In this document: in pieces, positions 17,130-23,242 of the stretch
How the letters are laid out: the number at the start of each line of letters is the position of its first letter
Numbering within the stretch: the stretch's first letter is position 1
NCBI GenBank assembly: GCA_021299675.1
Contig: JAJTIF010000239.1
Span: forward strand, 1 to 23,256
Reading direction: 5' to 3'
From: Pseudomonadota bacterium
Lineage (GTDB): Bacteria > Bdellovibrionota > Bacteriovoracia > Bacteriovoracales > Bacteriovoracaceae
DNA length: 23,256 bases
The notes under the pieces: generated by a model
What the model was told of the DNA's origin: nothing
Seen by the model: only the letters and a program-made list of their open reading frames with translations
The model's database searches: none
Translations under genes and position numbers: made by a program

Positions 17130-17158
17130 AAAATAGGGGAGTAAAGTAGTACCGTCAA
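17130..17158 (-). promoter_or_regulatory. Candidate sigma70-type promoter for dnaX operon
   Basis: On the minus strand TTGACG (17158-17153) is followed by a 17-base spacer and TATTTT (17135-17130), about 35 bases before the dnaX ATG. The -35 matches consensus at five of six positions and the -10 at four of six. A GCGCATGCGC palindrome lies just upstream of the -35 box. No other clear promoter is seen further down the 17-kb block. Confidence 0.5.
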
Positions 17159-17247
17159 TGCGCGCATGCGCAACAATCGCGATAAAAGCTTCAATGTCAG
17201 ACAATTTAAGAGAGAAATAAGACTTGATTAAACAAACGAATGCGAAA

Positions 17248-17344
17248 GCGGCCTGGAACCAAACACAACCTACCAATTCCAACACCGTTGCTTCGTTCCC
17301 GACCTGGCGGATTCATGGCAGTAGGCTCATCTGGCCCAGACCGT
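17248..17344 (-). ncRNA. ffs: Signal recognition particle 4.5S RNA (small bacterial type)
   Basis: The minus strand contains CCAGGTCGGGAACGAAGCA, the conserved Ffh-binding hairpin of SRP RNA (AGGTC, GGAA tetraloop, GAAGCA). The tetraloop closing pair is G-C where E. coli has C-G. The ends pair well: CGGTCTGG (5') with CCAGGCCG (3'), with GCC/GG and AGA/TTT pairs continuing inward after a one-base bulge, then GCCTAC with GTAGGT. The roughly 97-base hairpin lacks an Alu domain, like E. coli 4.5S RNA. It binds Ffh to target membrane proteins. ffs beside dnaX is a known arrangement. Ends are estimated from the pairing and the promoter. Confidence 0.9.
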
Positions 17345-17349
17345 TGATG

Positions 17350-17378
17350 ATCCTAAGGTCTACTGATTAAGATGTCAA
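17350..17378 (-). promoter_or_regulatory. Strong sigma70-type promoter for ffs
   Basis: Minus strand TTGACA (17378-17373), a perfect -35, is followed by a 17-base spacer and TAGGAT (17355-17350). This places transcription start about six or seven bases downstream, near 17344, exactly at the 5' end of the paired SRP RNA stem. A high-output promoter is expected for an abundant RNA. Confidence 0.8.
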
Positions 17379-17406
17379 AAAACTATGCAGGCAAATAATG
17401 GCGGAG

Positions 17407-17439
17407 AGGATTTTAATAATTATTAGAAATTAAAATCCT
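17407..17439. repeat. Perfect 11-bp AT-rich inverted repeat upstream of the ffs promoter
   Basis: AGGATTTTAAT (17407-17417) and ATTAAAATCCT (17429-17439) are exact reverse complements with an 11-base spacer. It lies between the VOC gene and the ffs promoter, roughly 30 bases upstream of the -35 box. No T-tract follows on the minus strand, so it is not a classic terminator. It may be an UP-like or protein-binding site, or a weak transcription barrier. Confidence 0.4.
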
Positions 17440-17488
17440 GTTTATTTTCATGCGCTTAAGCCATTACAAAAATATCTGGGTGACGGGT

Positions 17489-17505
17489 GGGTGAAAAACT
17501 CACCC
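17489..17505 (-). terminator. Possible weak terminator hairpin at the end of the VOC gene
   Basis: GGGTGA and TCACCC are reverse complements around a five-base loop. On the coding strand the first arm contains the VOC stop codon (TGA). The stem is short. The T-rich stretch ATATTTTTG comes only about 14 bases later, so termination efficiency is doubtful. Confidence 0.3.
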
Positions 17506-17889
17506 TTCAATTGGTGAACAAATCTCAACCAGGAAGCCATCTGGCTCCCTTACATAAGCAACAGCTTGCCCCCAGGGCTTAACGACTGGAGATACTACAT
17601 TTATAGCACCTTCCGAAATTGCTCGATGAAATGCACTATCTACATCTTTTGTAACAAGGGCAATTTCCATTTCACTGCAAGGGCGAGAGCCTTTATTACT
17701 TACAAAGCCAACACCGTTAGACTCTGCTAACTCAAAGCTAGCGAAAGCCAATGTGGTATCGCCTGTACTTAGCTCGCCGTAATCCCCTGACTCATGTAGA
17801 AATTTTTTCTCTAATCCAAAAGCTTTAGTAAAAAAATTTAAGGTTTCCGAAACATTTTTAACATACAAAATGGTATAGCCGAGCTTCAT
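17500..17889 (-). CDS. VOC-superfamily (glyoxalase/bleomycin-resistance fold) protein
   Basis: A 129-residue single-domain protein with two beta-alpha-beta-beta-beta halves: YTILYVKNVSETLNFFTKAF in the first, and IALVTKDVDSAFHRAISEGA, then PWGQAVAYVREPDGFLVEIC in the second. The closing REPDGFLVEI is the standard VOC ending, with its metal-ligand glutamate. VOC members include lyases, dioxygenases and antibiotic-binding proteins. The specific substrate cannot be told, and the histidine often seen near the N-terminus of glyoxalases is absent (YTILYV). ATG 17889 has GAGGA four bases upstream. It lies 55 bases after a membrane-protein gene on the same strand. Confidence 0.88.
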   Translation of the reverse strand: MKLGYTILYVKNVSETLNFFTKAFGLEKKFLHESGDYGELSTGDTTLAFASFELAESNGVGFVSNKGSRPCSEMEIALVTKDVDSAFHRAISEGAINVVSPVVKPWGQAVAYVREPDGFLVEICSPIEG

Positions 17890-17944
17890 ATTTTCCTCAC
17901 AATTTAGAGAATCACCTTAATGTTCTCACAGTAAGAAAAACAAG

Positions 17945-18226
17945 TCATCTGTATTTCCTTGGTCCATTGTTTTGAATATCAACCCATCGTTTAAATCTAT
18001 ACATTTTCAAAGCTTTTCCAAAAGTATGCACGAAGTCCAAGAGACCCATCAGCAAGTAAGATGCTCCGACGACTAAAAATTGGTGTGAACCGAAAAAATA
18101 TCCGAAATGAAGAAGCAAGAATGGCACGAAGACAAGAAATAAAAGCGAAATCCAAGCTCTCACCGCGAAGGCGAACATAAAATAAAATTGGTCTTCTTCA
18201 TCTGCTAAAAAATTATCGAAAAGCAT
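17945..18226 (-). CDS. Hypothetical small membrane protein with two predicted spans
   Basis: The 93 residues from ATG 18226 contain hydrophobic segments ISLLFLVFVPFLLLHFGYFF and FLVVGASYLLMGLLDFV, with a basic tail (YRFKRWVDIQNNGPRKYR). I do not recognise a family. The frame stays open to a TTG at 18295. ATG 18226 is preferred because GAGG lies six bases upstream and because it overlaps the end of the 55-residue gene by 14 bases, a normal coupling arrangement. It probably shares a transcript with that gene and perhaps with the VOC gene. Confidence 0.6.
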   Translation of the reverse strand: MLFDNFLADEEDQFYFMFAFAVRAWISLLFLVFVPFLLLHFGYFFGSHQFLVVGASYLLMGLLDFVHTFGKALKMYRFKRWVDIQNNGPRKYR

Positions 18227-18380
18227 TGAGGCCCTCGCCCATGAGCCAAATGGTTGCCACTGCAAACAATGTGTAAGGATTTGGACAAAAGACAAAGAGG
18301 GCGACCGAGGAAGTGAGACCTATGAAAAGAAAATCCAGAAAGGAAGTGTTTTTCTTTTTTGGTCGCCCTACTTTTGCCAT
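18213..18380 (-). CDS. Hypothetical 55-residue membrane protein
   Basis: A short frame starting ATG 18380 encodes 55 residues. It has a basic N-terminus (MAKVGRPKKKNTSFLDFLF) and two short hydrophobic stretches (FIGLTSSVALFVFC and YTLFAVATIWLMG). Composition and layout look protein-like, and its stop overlaps the downstream membrane gene by 14 bases. There is no convincing ribosome site (TTTAATTTTC precedes the ATG), and I know of no family. It might be the N-terminal membrane partner of the next protein. Confidence is moderate. Confidence 0.45.
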   Translation of the reverse strand: MAKVGRPKKKNTSFLDFLFIGLTSSVALFVFCPNPYTLFAVATIWLMGEGLNAFR

Positions 18381-18819
18381 GAAAATTAAATAGAAAAAGT
18401 CTTTGGATAAGATCTTGTTTAAACTTTTAAAGATTTTTTTCTTTTAAAGCCTCTCGACCATGCCCTTTGCTTGTATCGAGTTTTCCAGAGTGTTCTGCTA
18501 CCTGCCAAGGGCTGCGACATGATTTAAATATCTTATATAAGTATATAGGGGAAACCCACATACTTTTTTTCTCGCAAGCCAGCAGATTATCGCCTGTCTT
18601 ATGGCTCGGTCCCATTCAGATTTAGCCTCTTCCCACCTTATTTAGCATGCCCAAATCATTGGGTGTTGTGGTTTATCTGCGGTCAGTATTTTTACCCCTG
18701 ACTGGGACAGCCCCCATGTTTTCCATCGGAACTGCTATGGCTTAACTACAATTGCCTGAACAAGTTTTGCTCTTGTAGTTGGGCTTAACCATCTGCCCCC
18801 ATCTTGTTCAATCATATAA
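18381..18819. other. 440-base divergent intergenic region
   Basis: Lies between the minus-strand membrane-protein genes and the plus-strand marR gene. It holds the inverted/direct repeat set at 18739-18789 and a CCCAA-atca-TTGGG palindrome at 18650-18663. A direct repeat CTTTTAAAG occurs twice near 18425-18450. A 62-codon minus frame here has no family likeness. No RNA gene was recognised. Confidence 0.5.
18739..18789. promoter_or_regulatory. Candidate MarR operator: nested inverted repeats and a direct repeat
   Basis: AACTACAA (18744-18751) and TTGTAGTT (18773-18780) are perfect inverted arms. Inside them ACAAG (18760-18764) and CTTGT (18772-18776) are also inverted, with a seven-base spacer. 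GGCTTAAC occurs at both edges as a direct repeat (18739-18746 and 18782-18789). The cluster ends 31 bases before the marR ATG, a usual place for autoregulation by MarR dimers. Binding is inferred only. Confidence 0.4.
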
Positions 18820-19293
18820 ATGGAGAAGAAGCTTGGCTCAGAACAACTCAATGCATGGGAAGCCTTCATAACGAGGCAATCGCTTGTTTTGGGCCAAATT
18901 GAGAAGGCTCTTGAAAATGAGCCCAAAGCGTTGCCTCTTCATCTCTATGATGTGCTTCTGGTTTTAAGGCGTGCTCCACAAGGCAAGATGAGATTGAGTG
19001 ATATTGCTGACAGGATTGTAACGAGCCGAAGTGCTCTCACAAGATCCGTCGAGAAACTTGAAAAAATGGGATTTCTGACAAAAGAAAAGGCCAAGGAAGA
19101 CGGCAGAGGTCTTTACGCCGAAATTACAACTTCAGGCAAGATGGCTCAGAAAGAAACTTGGGTCTTTTATCGCGAGGCTATCCAGTCTTTTTTTGGAAAA
19201 TATTTGACCGTAGCAGACGCAAAACAAGTGACTGAGATACTTCTGAAAATTCCAAATCATCGAATTAAGGCTGAACAGGGAAATATTGATTGA
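18820..19293 (+). CDS. MarR-family winged-helix transcription regulator
   Basis: 157 residues, normal for MarR. A dimerisation helix leads into LPLHLYDVLLVLRRAPQGKM, the helix-turn-helix MRLSDIADRIVTSRSALTRS (57-76) and a wing with KEDGRGLYAEITTSGK (92-107). The D-x-R in the wing is the conserved DNA-contacting pair. MarR proteins usually repress themselves and a neighbouring gene and are released by small phenolic or oxidising ligands; the ligand here is unknown. It is divergent from the membrane/VOC group and flanked on its 5' side by repeats. No strong ribosome site is seen before ATG 18820. Confidence 0.9.
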   Translation: MEKKLGSEQLNAWEAFITRQSLVLGQIEKALENEPKALPLHLYDVLLVLRRAPQGKMRLSDIADRIVTSRSALTRSVEKLEKMGFLTKEKAKEDGRGLYAEITTSGKMAQKETWVFYREAIQSFFGKYLTVADAKQVTEILLKIPNHRIKAEQGNID

Positions 19294-19705
19294 GTGCTAT
19301 AGCGTAGGCAAAAAACTATATTCGTTGGCACATATTGGACAGCTTTAGAAATATCACACGCAAACACTACAAATAATTGATTCATTCTTGATTAAAAAAT
19401 CCTTGAACGTCGTCACTCCGGGTTAAATGGACCTCGTCTCATAAGATCAAGTGTGGAAAAATGGATTAACGGAATCGAAGATAAATAGTGGAGTTGCCAC
19501 GTCAATACCGGACCGCCAATAAATCTAGAAAGCTTCCCAAATTAGGCCGGTTCGTATGGCGGCATTCGCAACCGGAAATAATGGCCAATATTTAGTAGAG
19601 CGTTCGGGTTTGTGAAGGCGTGTTATTTAATACAGACCGAATATTCTTGGGAGCTCAGCCGAGCACGAGTTAGGTCAGAAACTAGGGGTTTATCCGCATT
19701 GAGTT
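19294..19705. other. 412-base region without a recognisable gene
   Basis: Lies between marR (plus) and the saccharopine-like gene (minus), both of which end here. All frames are broken by stops. One short plus-strand open stretch ending TAG near 19490 reads RRHSGLNGPRLIRSSVEK and onwards. It looks somewhat protein-like and may be a remnant of a lost gene, but I cannot name it. No convincing terminator with a T-tract was seen for either gene. Confidence 0.4.
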
Positions 19706-20764
19706 CTATAGGTCCTTGCGGCGGGTGCCCGGTACCGATAAAATAAGGCTATCGCCAAAAACTCCCGCCGGCGTTTGCAACCCCGCTTTCTGGTTGCCAG
19801 CTTGAACTTCCCGCGCGATCAGGAGCGCGGCGTGATAGGTAACTTCGTAAACTTCTGGACAATGAATTAGGGCCTGCCTTGATTCGCCTGAGGGATTTGT
19901 GACTTGCCCCCAAACTACGGAGGAGCTTCGCATTCTCTGCATCCGTGATGGACCTATGAGATTGCGGACGATCCACTTTCGACAAAGGTTCTTGAACCAA
20001 GCCATGCGCAAGATCCAATTGAATAGAAATTGGAATTTCATCACGTAAAATATCGCGCCGCTGGCCGCAAAATAGGTCTGAATGCTGGGAATTTGCGTCG
20101 TATGGTATGCCGTCAACAGATCGCCCCAAGGGACGCTTACAGAAAAGACTTTCGAGACACCGAAATCTATGAGTCGACCCAGCTTTGCAATTGGCTCATC
20201 AACCAGTGCGCCCTCTCTACGCGACATTCCTGGCCAACCTAACTGCCCGAGGGTGGTGAGCGCAGTCCCTCTCGACATTGCCGCCTCTGGGAAGGTCGCG
20301 AAACCGAGTTTCAAATCAGTTGCATCGGGTAGTTGCTTCAGCAAATAGAGCGCGAGACAATCGGATGGCACAACATCAAAGCCCACCGCCGGTAGGATCA
20401 TAACCCCAGCACTCCGGGCCGACTGATCAAACCGCTGCGCTACTTCAAAACCTTTGCGCTCGCCATTAAAGTCCAGATAATGTGTCTTCGTCTGCAGGCA
20501 CGCCAGCAAAAACGGTTCCACAGTATCATCAAAAGGTCCGGCCGTATTCAGCACAAGCTGAACATCAGTAAGTGCGTGCACGATATCTTCGATTCTGTCG
20601 AGTGAGAAAATTCGGTACGGCAGACCGAGTTTATTCGCGAGCTCGATGATCGTGGCAGCTTCTCGTCCCGCGAGAATTGGTTGCAAACCGTAGATCGCAG
20701 CATGTTCGGCGACGAGTTGTCCCGAATATCCGCTTGCTCCATAAATCATGAATGATTTTTTCAT
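19706..20764 (-). CDS. Saccharopine dehydrogenase-like NAD(P)-binding oxidoreductase
   Basis: 352 residues with an N-terminal Rossmann motif GASGYSG (9-15), AGR after the second strand, LNTAGPFDDTVEP, HYLDFNGE and LPAVGFDVVPSD. This set is typical of the saccharopine dehydrogenase-like/trans-acting enoyl reductase family. A hydrophobic patch (about 235-260) may associate with membrane. Substrate is unknown. ATG 20764 overlaps the SDR stop as ATGA, so the two reductases are probably co-made and may act on one pathway. Base composition is higher in G+C than its partner (33 and 34 of 60 in two lines counted by eye, against 24-31 in the SDR), suggesting a separate origin. Confidence 0.82.
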   Translation of the reverse strand: MKKSFMIYGASGYSGQLVAEHAAIYGLQPILAGREAATIIELANKLGLPYRIFSLDRIEDIVHALTDVQLVLNTAGPFDDTVEPFLLACLQTKTHYLDFNGERKGFEVAQRFDQSARSAGVMILPAVGFDVVPSDCLALYLLKQLPDATDLKLGFATFPEAAMSRGTALTTLGQLGWPGMSRREGALVDEPIAKLGRLIDFGVSKVFSVSVPWGDLLTAYHTTQIPSIQTYFAASGAIFYVMKFQFLFNWILRMAWFKNLCRKWIVRNLIGPSRMQRMRSSSVVWGQVTNPSGESRQALIHCPEVYEVTYHAALLIAREVQAGNQKAGLQTPAGVFGDSLILSVPGTRRKDL

Positions 20765-21615
20765 AGGTCCTCGCTAACTTCACTTTTTAAATCTAACTTA
20801 TACTGCTTGGCCACCAGATACTCGAAGAATCGGGCCGGCAATAAGTGTTTCAAGGGAATCATTAACCGTTCCATTAGGGTTCCGCCAACATACCGAAGTG
20901 AAGGGCGATTCTGTGCGATAATTTGTTCTATCTTTTTAGCTAAAACTAAGGGACTTGAGCCAGCTCTTTCATTCGCAACCGCAGCATTCAGCGCCAGTGT
21001 CTGGTATTTGTAATAAGGCGATTTCTCATCGACTAATCTGTCTGATTTCTGTTTTGCTGACATACCTGTATTAATATCTCCTGGTTCGAGGATGACGACA
21101 TTTACACCAAAAGGCATTAACTCGAGGCTCAGTGCCTCAGACATTCCTTCAAGTGCGAACTTAGAGGCACTATACATCCCATCGAATGGAATCGCAATTT
21201 GACCGCCTATCGAGGTTGTATTTATAATGAGACCGCGCTTATTCTTACGCATCGTGGGAAGTACAGATTGTATTGTCCTTAATGGACCCAACGTATTTAC
21301 TTCAAGTATTTGTAGAGCATCCTTGATATCTGTCTCCTCTAGGGAATTTGAAAAACTGATTCCAGCGTTGTTAATGAGAACATCAATGCGGTGATCCACC
21401 TTTAACACCCTATCTATTGCAAACCTCACAGATTCGGTATCTCGTACGTCCATCGAAAGTATCGAATAGCCATCAAGATGTGGCTGAATTCCATCAACAT
21501 GCTCTACTATTGTGCCGAAAACTTTCATTCCCTTAGAGGCCAAGTAACCTGCAGTTGCCATTCCTATGCCGGATGATACTCCGGTTATGAGAACTATTGG
21601 CTTTATATTGTTCAT
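20761..21615 (-). CDS. Short-chain dehydrogenase/reductase (classical SDR)
   Basis: 284 residues with cofactor motif TGVSSGIG (11-18), NNAG (80-83), catalytic S133, Y146 and K150 in YSASK, and LEPGDINTG after the active site. A classical NAD(P)-dependent oxidoreductase with an extended C-terminal substrate region; the substrate is unknown. The N-terminus MNNIKPIVLITGVSSGIG fits the family, so ATG 21615 is right. However, no Shine-Dalgarno sequence precedes it closely, and it overlaps an upstream XRE frame by 83 bases. Translation is probably coupled to that gene. It is coupled in turn to the saccharopine-like gene. Confidence 0.93.
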   Translation of the reverse strand: MNNIKPIVLITGVSSGIGMATAGYLASKGMKVFGTIVEHVDGIQPHLDGYSILSMDVRDTESVRFAIDRVLKVDHRIDVLINNAGISFSNSLEETDIKDALQILEVNTLGPLRTIQSVLPTMRKNKRGLIINTTSIGGQIAIPFDGMYSASKFALEGMSEALSLELMPFGVNVVILEPGDINTGMSAKQKSDRLVDEKSPYYKYQTLALNAAVANERAGSSPLVLAKKIEQIIAQNRPSLRYVGGTLMERLMIPLKHLLPARFFEYLVAKQYKLDLKSEVSEDL

Positions 21616-21856
21616 ACTGTACTACGTTGTTGCCTGCGATCTTATCGAACTGTTCCATCGTGTAGCCATAGGCCCTCACCATCTGCTCCACCCGAAAGCC
21701 TTCAACGGCGCGTTTGCCGTTTTCAAAATGGCTAATCGTCGTGTGAGTGACTCCCACAATGGATGCCGCTTGACGTGTCGTCAGACGTGCATTTTCGCGC
21801 AAACGCTTTAGAACATTTGCGACACTTTCATTTTTGTTTTTGGTTACTGGCTGCAT
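21533..21856 (-). CDS. XRE-family helix-turn-helix regulator with an apparently replaced C-terminus
   Basis: 107 residues from ATG 21856, chosen because AAAGGAG lies nine bases upstream; an ATG at 21892 lacks any ribosome site. The HTH (about 14-68) includes LRENARLTTRQAASIVGV, THTTISHFENGKRA and VEGFRVEQMVRAYGYTMEQF, a Cro/C1 type. Residues 81-107 are an out-of-frame reading of the SDR N-terminus (NSSHNRSIIRHRNGNCRLL) and look non-native. The gene therefore seems cut near codon 76-80 and fused to the incoming SDR sequence. The HTH is complete, so it may still bind DNA. Confidence 0.8.
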   Translation of the reverse strand: MQPVTKNKNESVANVLKRLRENARLTTRQAASIVGVTHTTISHFENGKRAVEGFRVEQMVRAYGYTMEQFDKIAGNNVVQYEQYKANSSHNRSIIRHRNGNCRLLGL

Positions 21857-21926
21857 GTTTCTTGTCTCCTTTGGTTGATGCTTTCCAGACATCGAACTTG
21901 GAAACTACGAAACGCTGTTGTTTTGA

Positions 21927-21960
21927 GAAGTTAGCTGGAGGTTTCCAGCTTTCCAACTTC
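21927..21960. repeat. Imperfect palindrome upstream of the XRE gene
   Basis: AGCTGGA (21933-21939) and TCCAGCT (21944-21950) are perfect arms around a four-base centre. GAAGTT (21927-21932) and AACTTC (21955-21960) extend the symmetry after four unpaired bases. A further TTTCCA/TGGAAA pair lies at 21882-21904. Such symmetry in the leader of an XRE gene suggests an operator, but binding is inferred. Confidence 0.35.
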
Positions 21961-21980
21961 CTGAATTTTTCTATTTTTCC

Positions 21981-21998
21981 GTAGCACAAAAGTAGCAC
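21981..21998. repeat. Two GTAGCAC direct repeats at 11-base pitch
   Basis: GTAGCAC occurs at 21981-21987 and 21992-21998, separated by AAAA, so the copies lie about one helical turn apart. They fall between the IS and the XRE gene, where the XRE promoter should be. They may be regulator binding sites; only two copies are present. Confidence 0.3.
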
Positions 21999-22035
21999 TG
22001 AAATAGCATAACTCAGGAATTTTGGCGTATTCTCG

Positions 22036-22049
22036 TGACCTCCCCCCAC
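22036..22049. repeat. Left terminal inverted repeat of the IS3-family element
   Basis: TGACCTCCCCCCAC is the exact reverse complement of 23243-23256. Identity ends after the fourteenth base. It is 60 bases before the orfA start. Confidence 0.9.
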
Positions 22050-22109
22050 AAAATACTCTAACCCAAAAGTTCACAATCCTGTTAAAATTAACCAAAGAGG
22101 AATTGTTGA

Positions 22110-22376
22110 ATGAAAAAGTCAAAATTTACCGAACAGCAAATTGTTACCGCGCTTCGTGAAGTCGAGTCCGGCGCTCGCATGGCCGACGTTTGCCGCAAAA
22201 ACGGCATCAGTGCCAAGACCTTCTACAACTGGAAGGCAAAGTATCAGGGCATCGATGTCTCGGAGCTCAAGAAAATGCGCGAACTGGAACAAGAGAATTC
22301 TAAGCTCAGAAGACTTGTCGCCCAGCTCTCTGTCGACAACATGGCACTGAAGGATGTTCTCTCAAAAAAGTGGTAA
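22110..22376 (+). CDS. IS3-family transposase OrfA (IS407 group)
   Basis: 88 residues with the family's helix-turn-helix (FTEQQIVTALREVESGARMA, then DVCRKNGISAKTFYNWKAKY) and a leucine-zipper-like helix (MRELEQENSKLRRLVAQLSV), ending ALKDVLSKKW. It binds the inverted repeats and acts as the N-terminal part of the OrfAB transposase. ATG 22110 has GAGG nine bases upstream. The slippery A AAA AAG at 22364-22370, right before the TGG TAA end, leads into orfB. Confidence 0.94.
   Translation: MKKSKFTEQQIVTALREVESGARMADVCRKNGISAKTFYNWKAKYQGIDVSELKKMRELEQENSKLRRLVAQLSVDNMALKDVLSKKW
22364..22370 (+). promoter_or_regulatory. Programmed -1 frameshift heptamer A AAA AAG
   Basis: In the orfA frame the codons are TCA AAA AAG TGG TAA, so A AAA AAG is in the correct phase. 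A -1 slip reads GTG GTA AGG next and enters orfB, giving a 377-residue OrfAB fusion. This is the usual IS3-family mechanism. Confidence 0.85.
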
Positions 22377-23242
22377 GGCCTGTTGACCGACGTAAAGTCG
22401 TCAAACACATGGTTGAGGCTTTAGGATTGAGCCCTAACCGTGCCTGTGGCCTTGCTAAGATCCATCGAAGCGTGCTTGTGTACGAACCCAAGGAAGATAA
22501 TCGTAAAGACGAGCGAGAGGCACTCAAAAAACTTGCTGCTCGATATCCACGCTATGGCAGTGGGCTGTTGCATACGATGATGAGGCGCGAGGGCTGGAAG
22601 ATCAATCACAAGCGTACAGATCGCCTCTATCGCGTTGAAGGGCTGAGTCTGAGGCTTAAGAGGAGACGCAAGAGAGAAAGGCATCTGAGAGAAGCCTTGA
22701 TACAGCCCCAGAGGAGAGATGAGATCTGGTCGATGGACTTTGTTCATGATTCTCTGTCGGATGGGAGAAAGATTAAGTGTCTTACGCTAATCGATCAATT
22801 CACGCGTGAGTGTTTACTCTTGCACGCTGACACAACGATCAAAGGTAAAGACGTGGCCAGGCTATTAACAAAATTAAAGTGGCGAGGACGCTGTCCAGAG
22901 GTCTTAGTGTCTGATAACGGAAGTGAGTTTACGAGCAAGGCGATGGCAACCTGGGCACACTATGGGGGAGTTAAATTGCATTTTATCGAGCCTGGCAAGC
23001 CGACACAAAATGGTTTTACGGAATCGTTTAACGGCAAGTTTAGATTTGGTTGCTTGGATGCAACGTGGTTTGTAAATCTGGAGATGGCGAGAAAATGTAT
23101 CGAAGCATGGAGAAGAGAGTACAACGAAATCAGACCGCACAGCTCACTTGGAGGCAAGACACCTTCAGAATTTGCTTTGCAGTTTGAGTTGAAAAAGATA
23201 GAGGGATCAAGTCAGGTTGTGAACATGAGAGTTCGAGCATGA
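22370..23242 (+). CDS. IS3-family transposase OrfB with DDE catalytic core
   Basis: 290 codons counted from GTG 22370, which is probably not an independent start but the entry point after frameshifting. An HTH_21-like region precedes an rve-type integrase core with D123 (WSMDFVHD), D182 (SDNGSEF) and E218 (GFTESFNG). Thirty-five residues separate the last two, the canonical D-D-35-E. NEIRPHSSLGGKTPSEFA closes the domain. RFGCLD replaces the commoner RDECLN after the catalytic glutamate. The stop TGA abuts the right inverted repeat directly. Confidence 0.94.
   Translation: MVRPVDRRKVVKHMVEALGLSPNRACGLAKIHRSVLVYEPKEDNRKDEREALKKLAARYPRYGSGLLHTMMRREGWKINHKRTDRLYRVEGLSLRLKRRRKRERHLREALIQPQRRDEIWSMDFVHDSLSDGRKIKCLTLIDQFTRECLLLHADTTIKGKDVARLLTKLKWRGRCPEVLVSDNGSEFTSKAMATWAHYGGVKLHFIEPGKPTQNGFTESFNGKFRFGCLDATWFVNLEMARKCIEAWRREYNEIRPHSSLGGKTPSEFALQFELKKIEGSSQVVNMRVRA

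Noticed and set aside
17248..17344. tRNA or riboswitch in the dnaX upstream region
   Set aside because: No cloverleaf or CCA-type end; the GGAA tetraloop with GAAGCA and the end pairing fit SRP RNA.
18298..18369. AGGGCGACC/GGTCGCCCT inverted repeat (18298-18306, 18361-18369)
   Set aside because: A 9-bp repeat 54 bases apart inside a likely coding frame; compatible with chance and with no further symmetry.
18427..18615. 62-codon minus-strand frame in the divergent region
   Set aside because: No ribosome site, no family likeness and low-complexity composition. The neighbouring 55-codon frame is better supported.
19749..20129. 126-codon minus-strand frame
   Set aside because: Out-of-frame shadow inside the saccharopine-like gene, common in G+C-richer DNA.
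22364..22380. orfA/orfB split read as a broken transposase
   Set aside because: The A AAA AAG heptamer is in phase and the -1 relation is the normal IS3 arrangement, so the element is intact.
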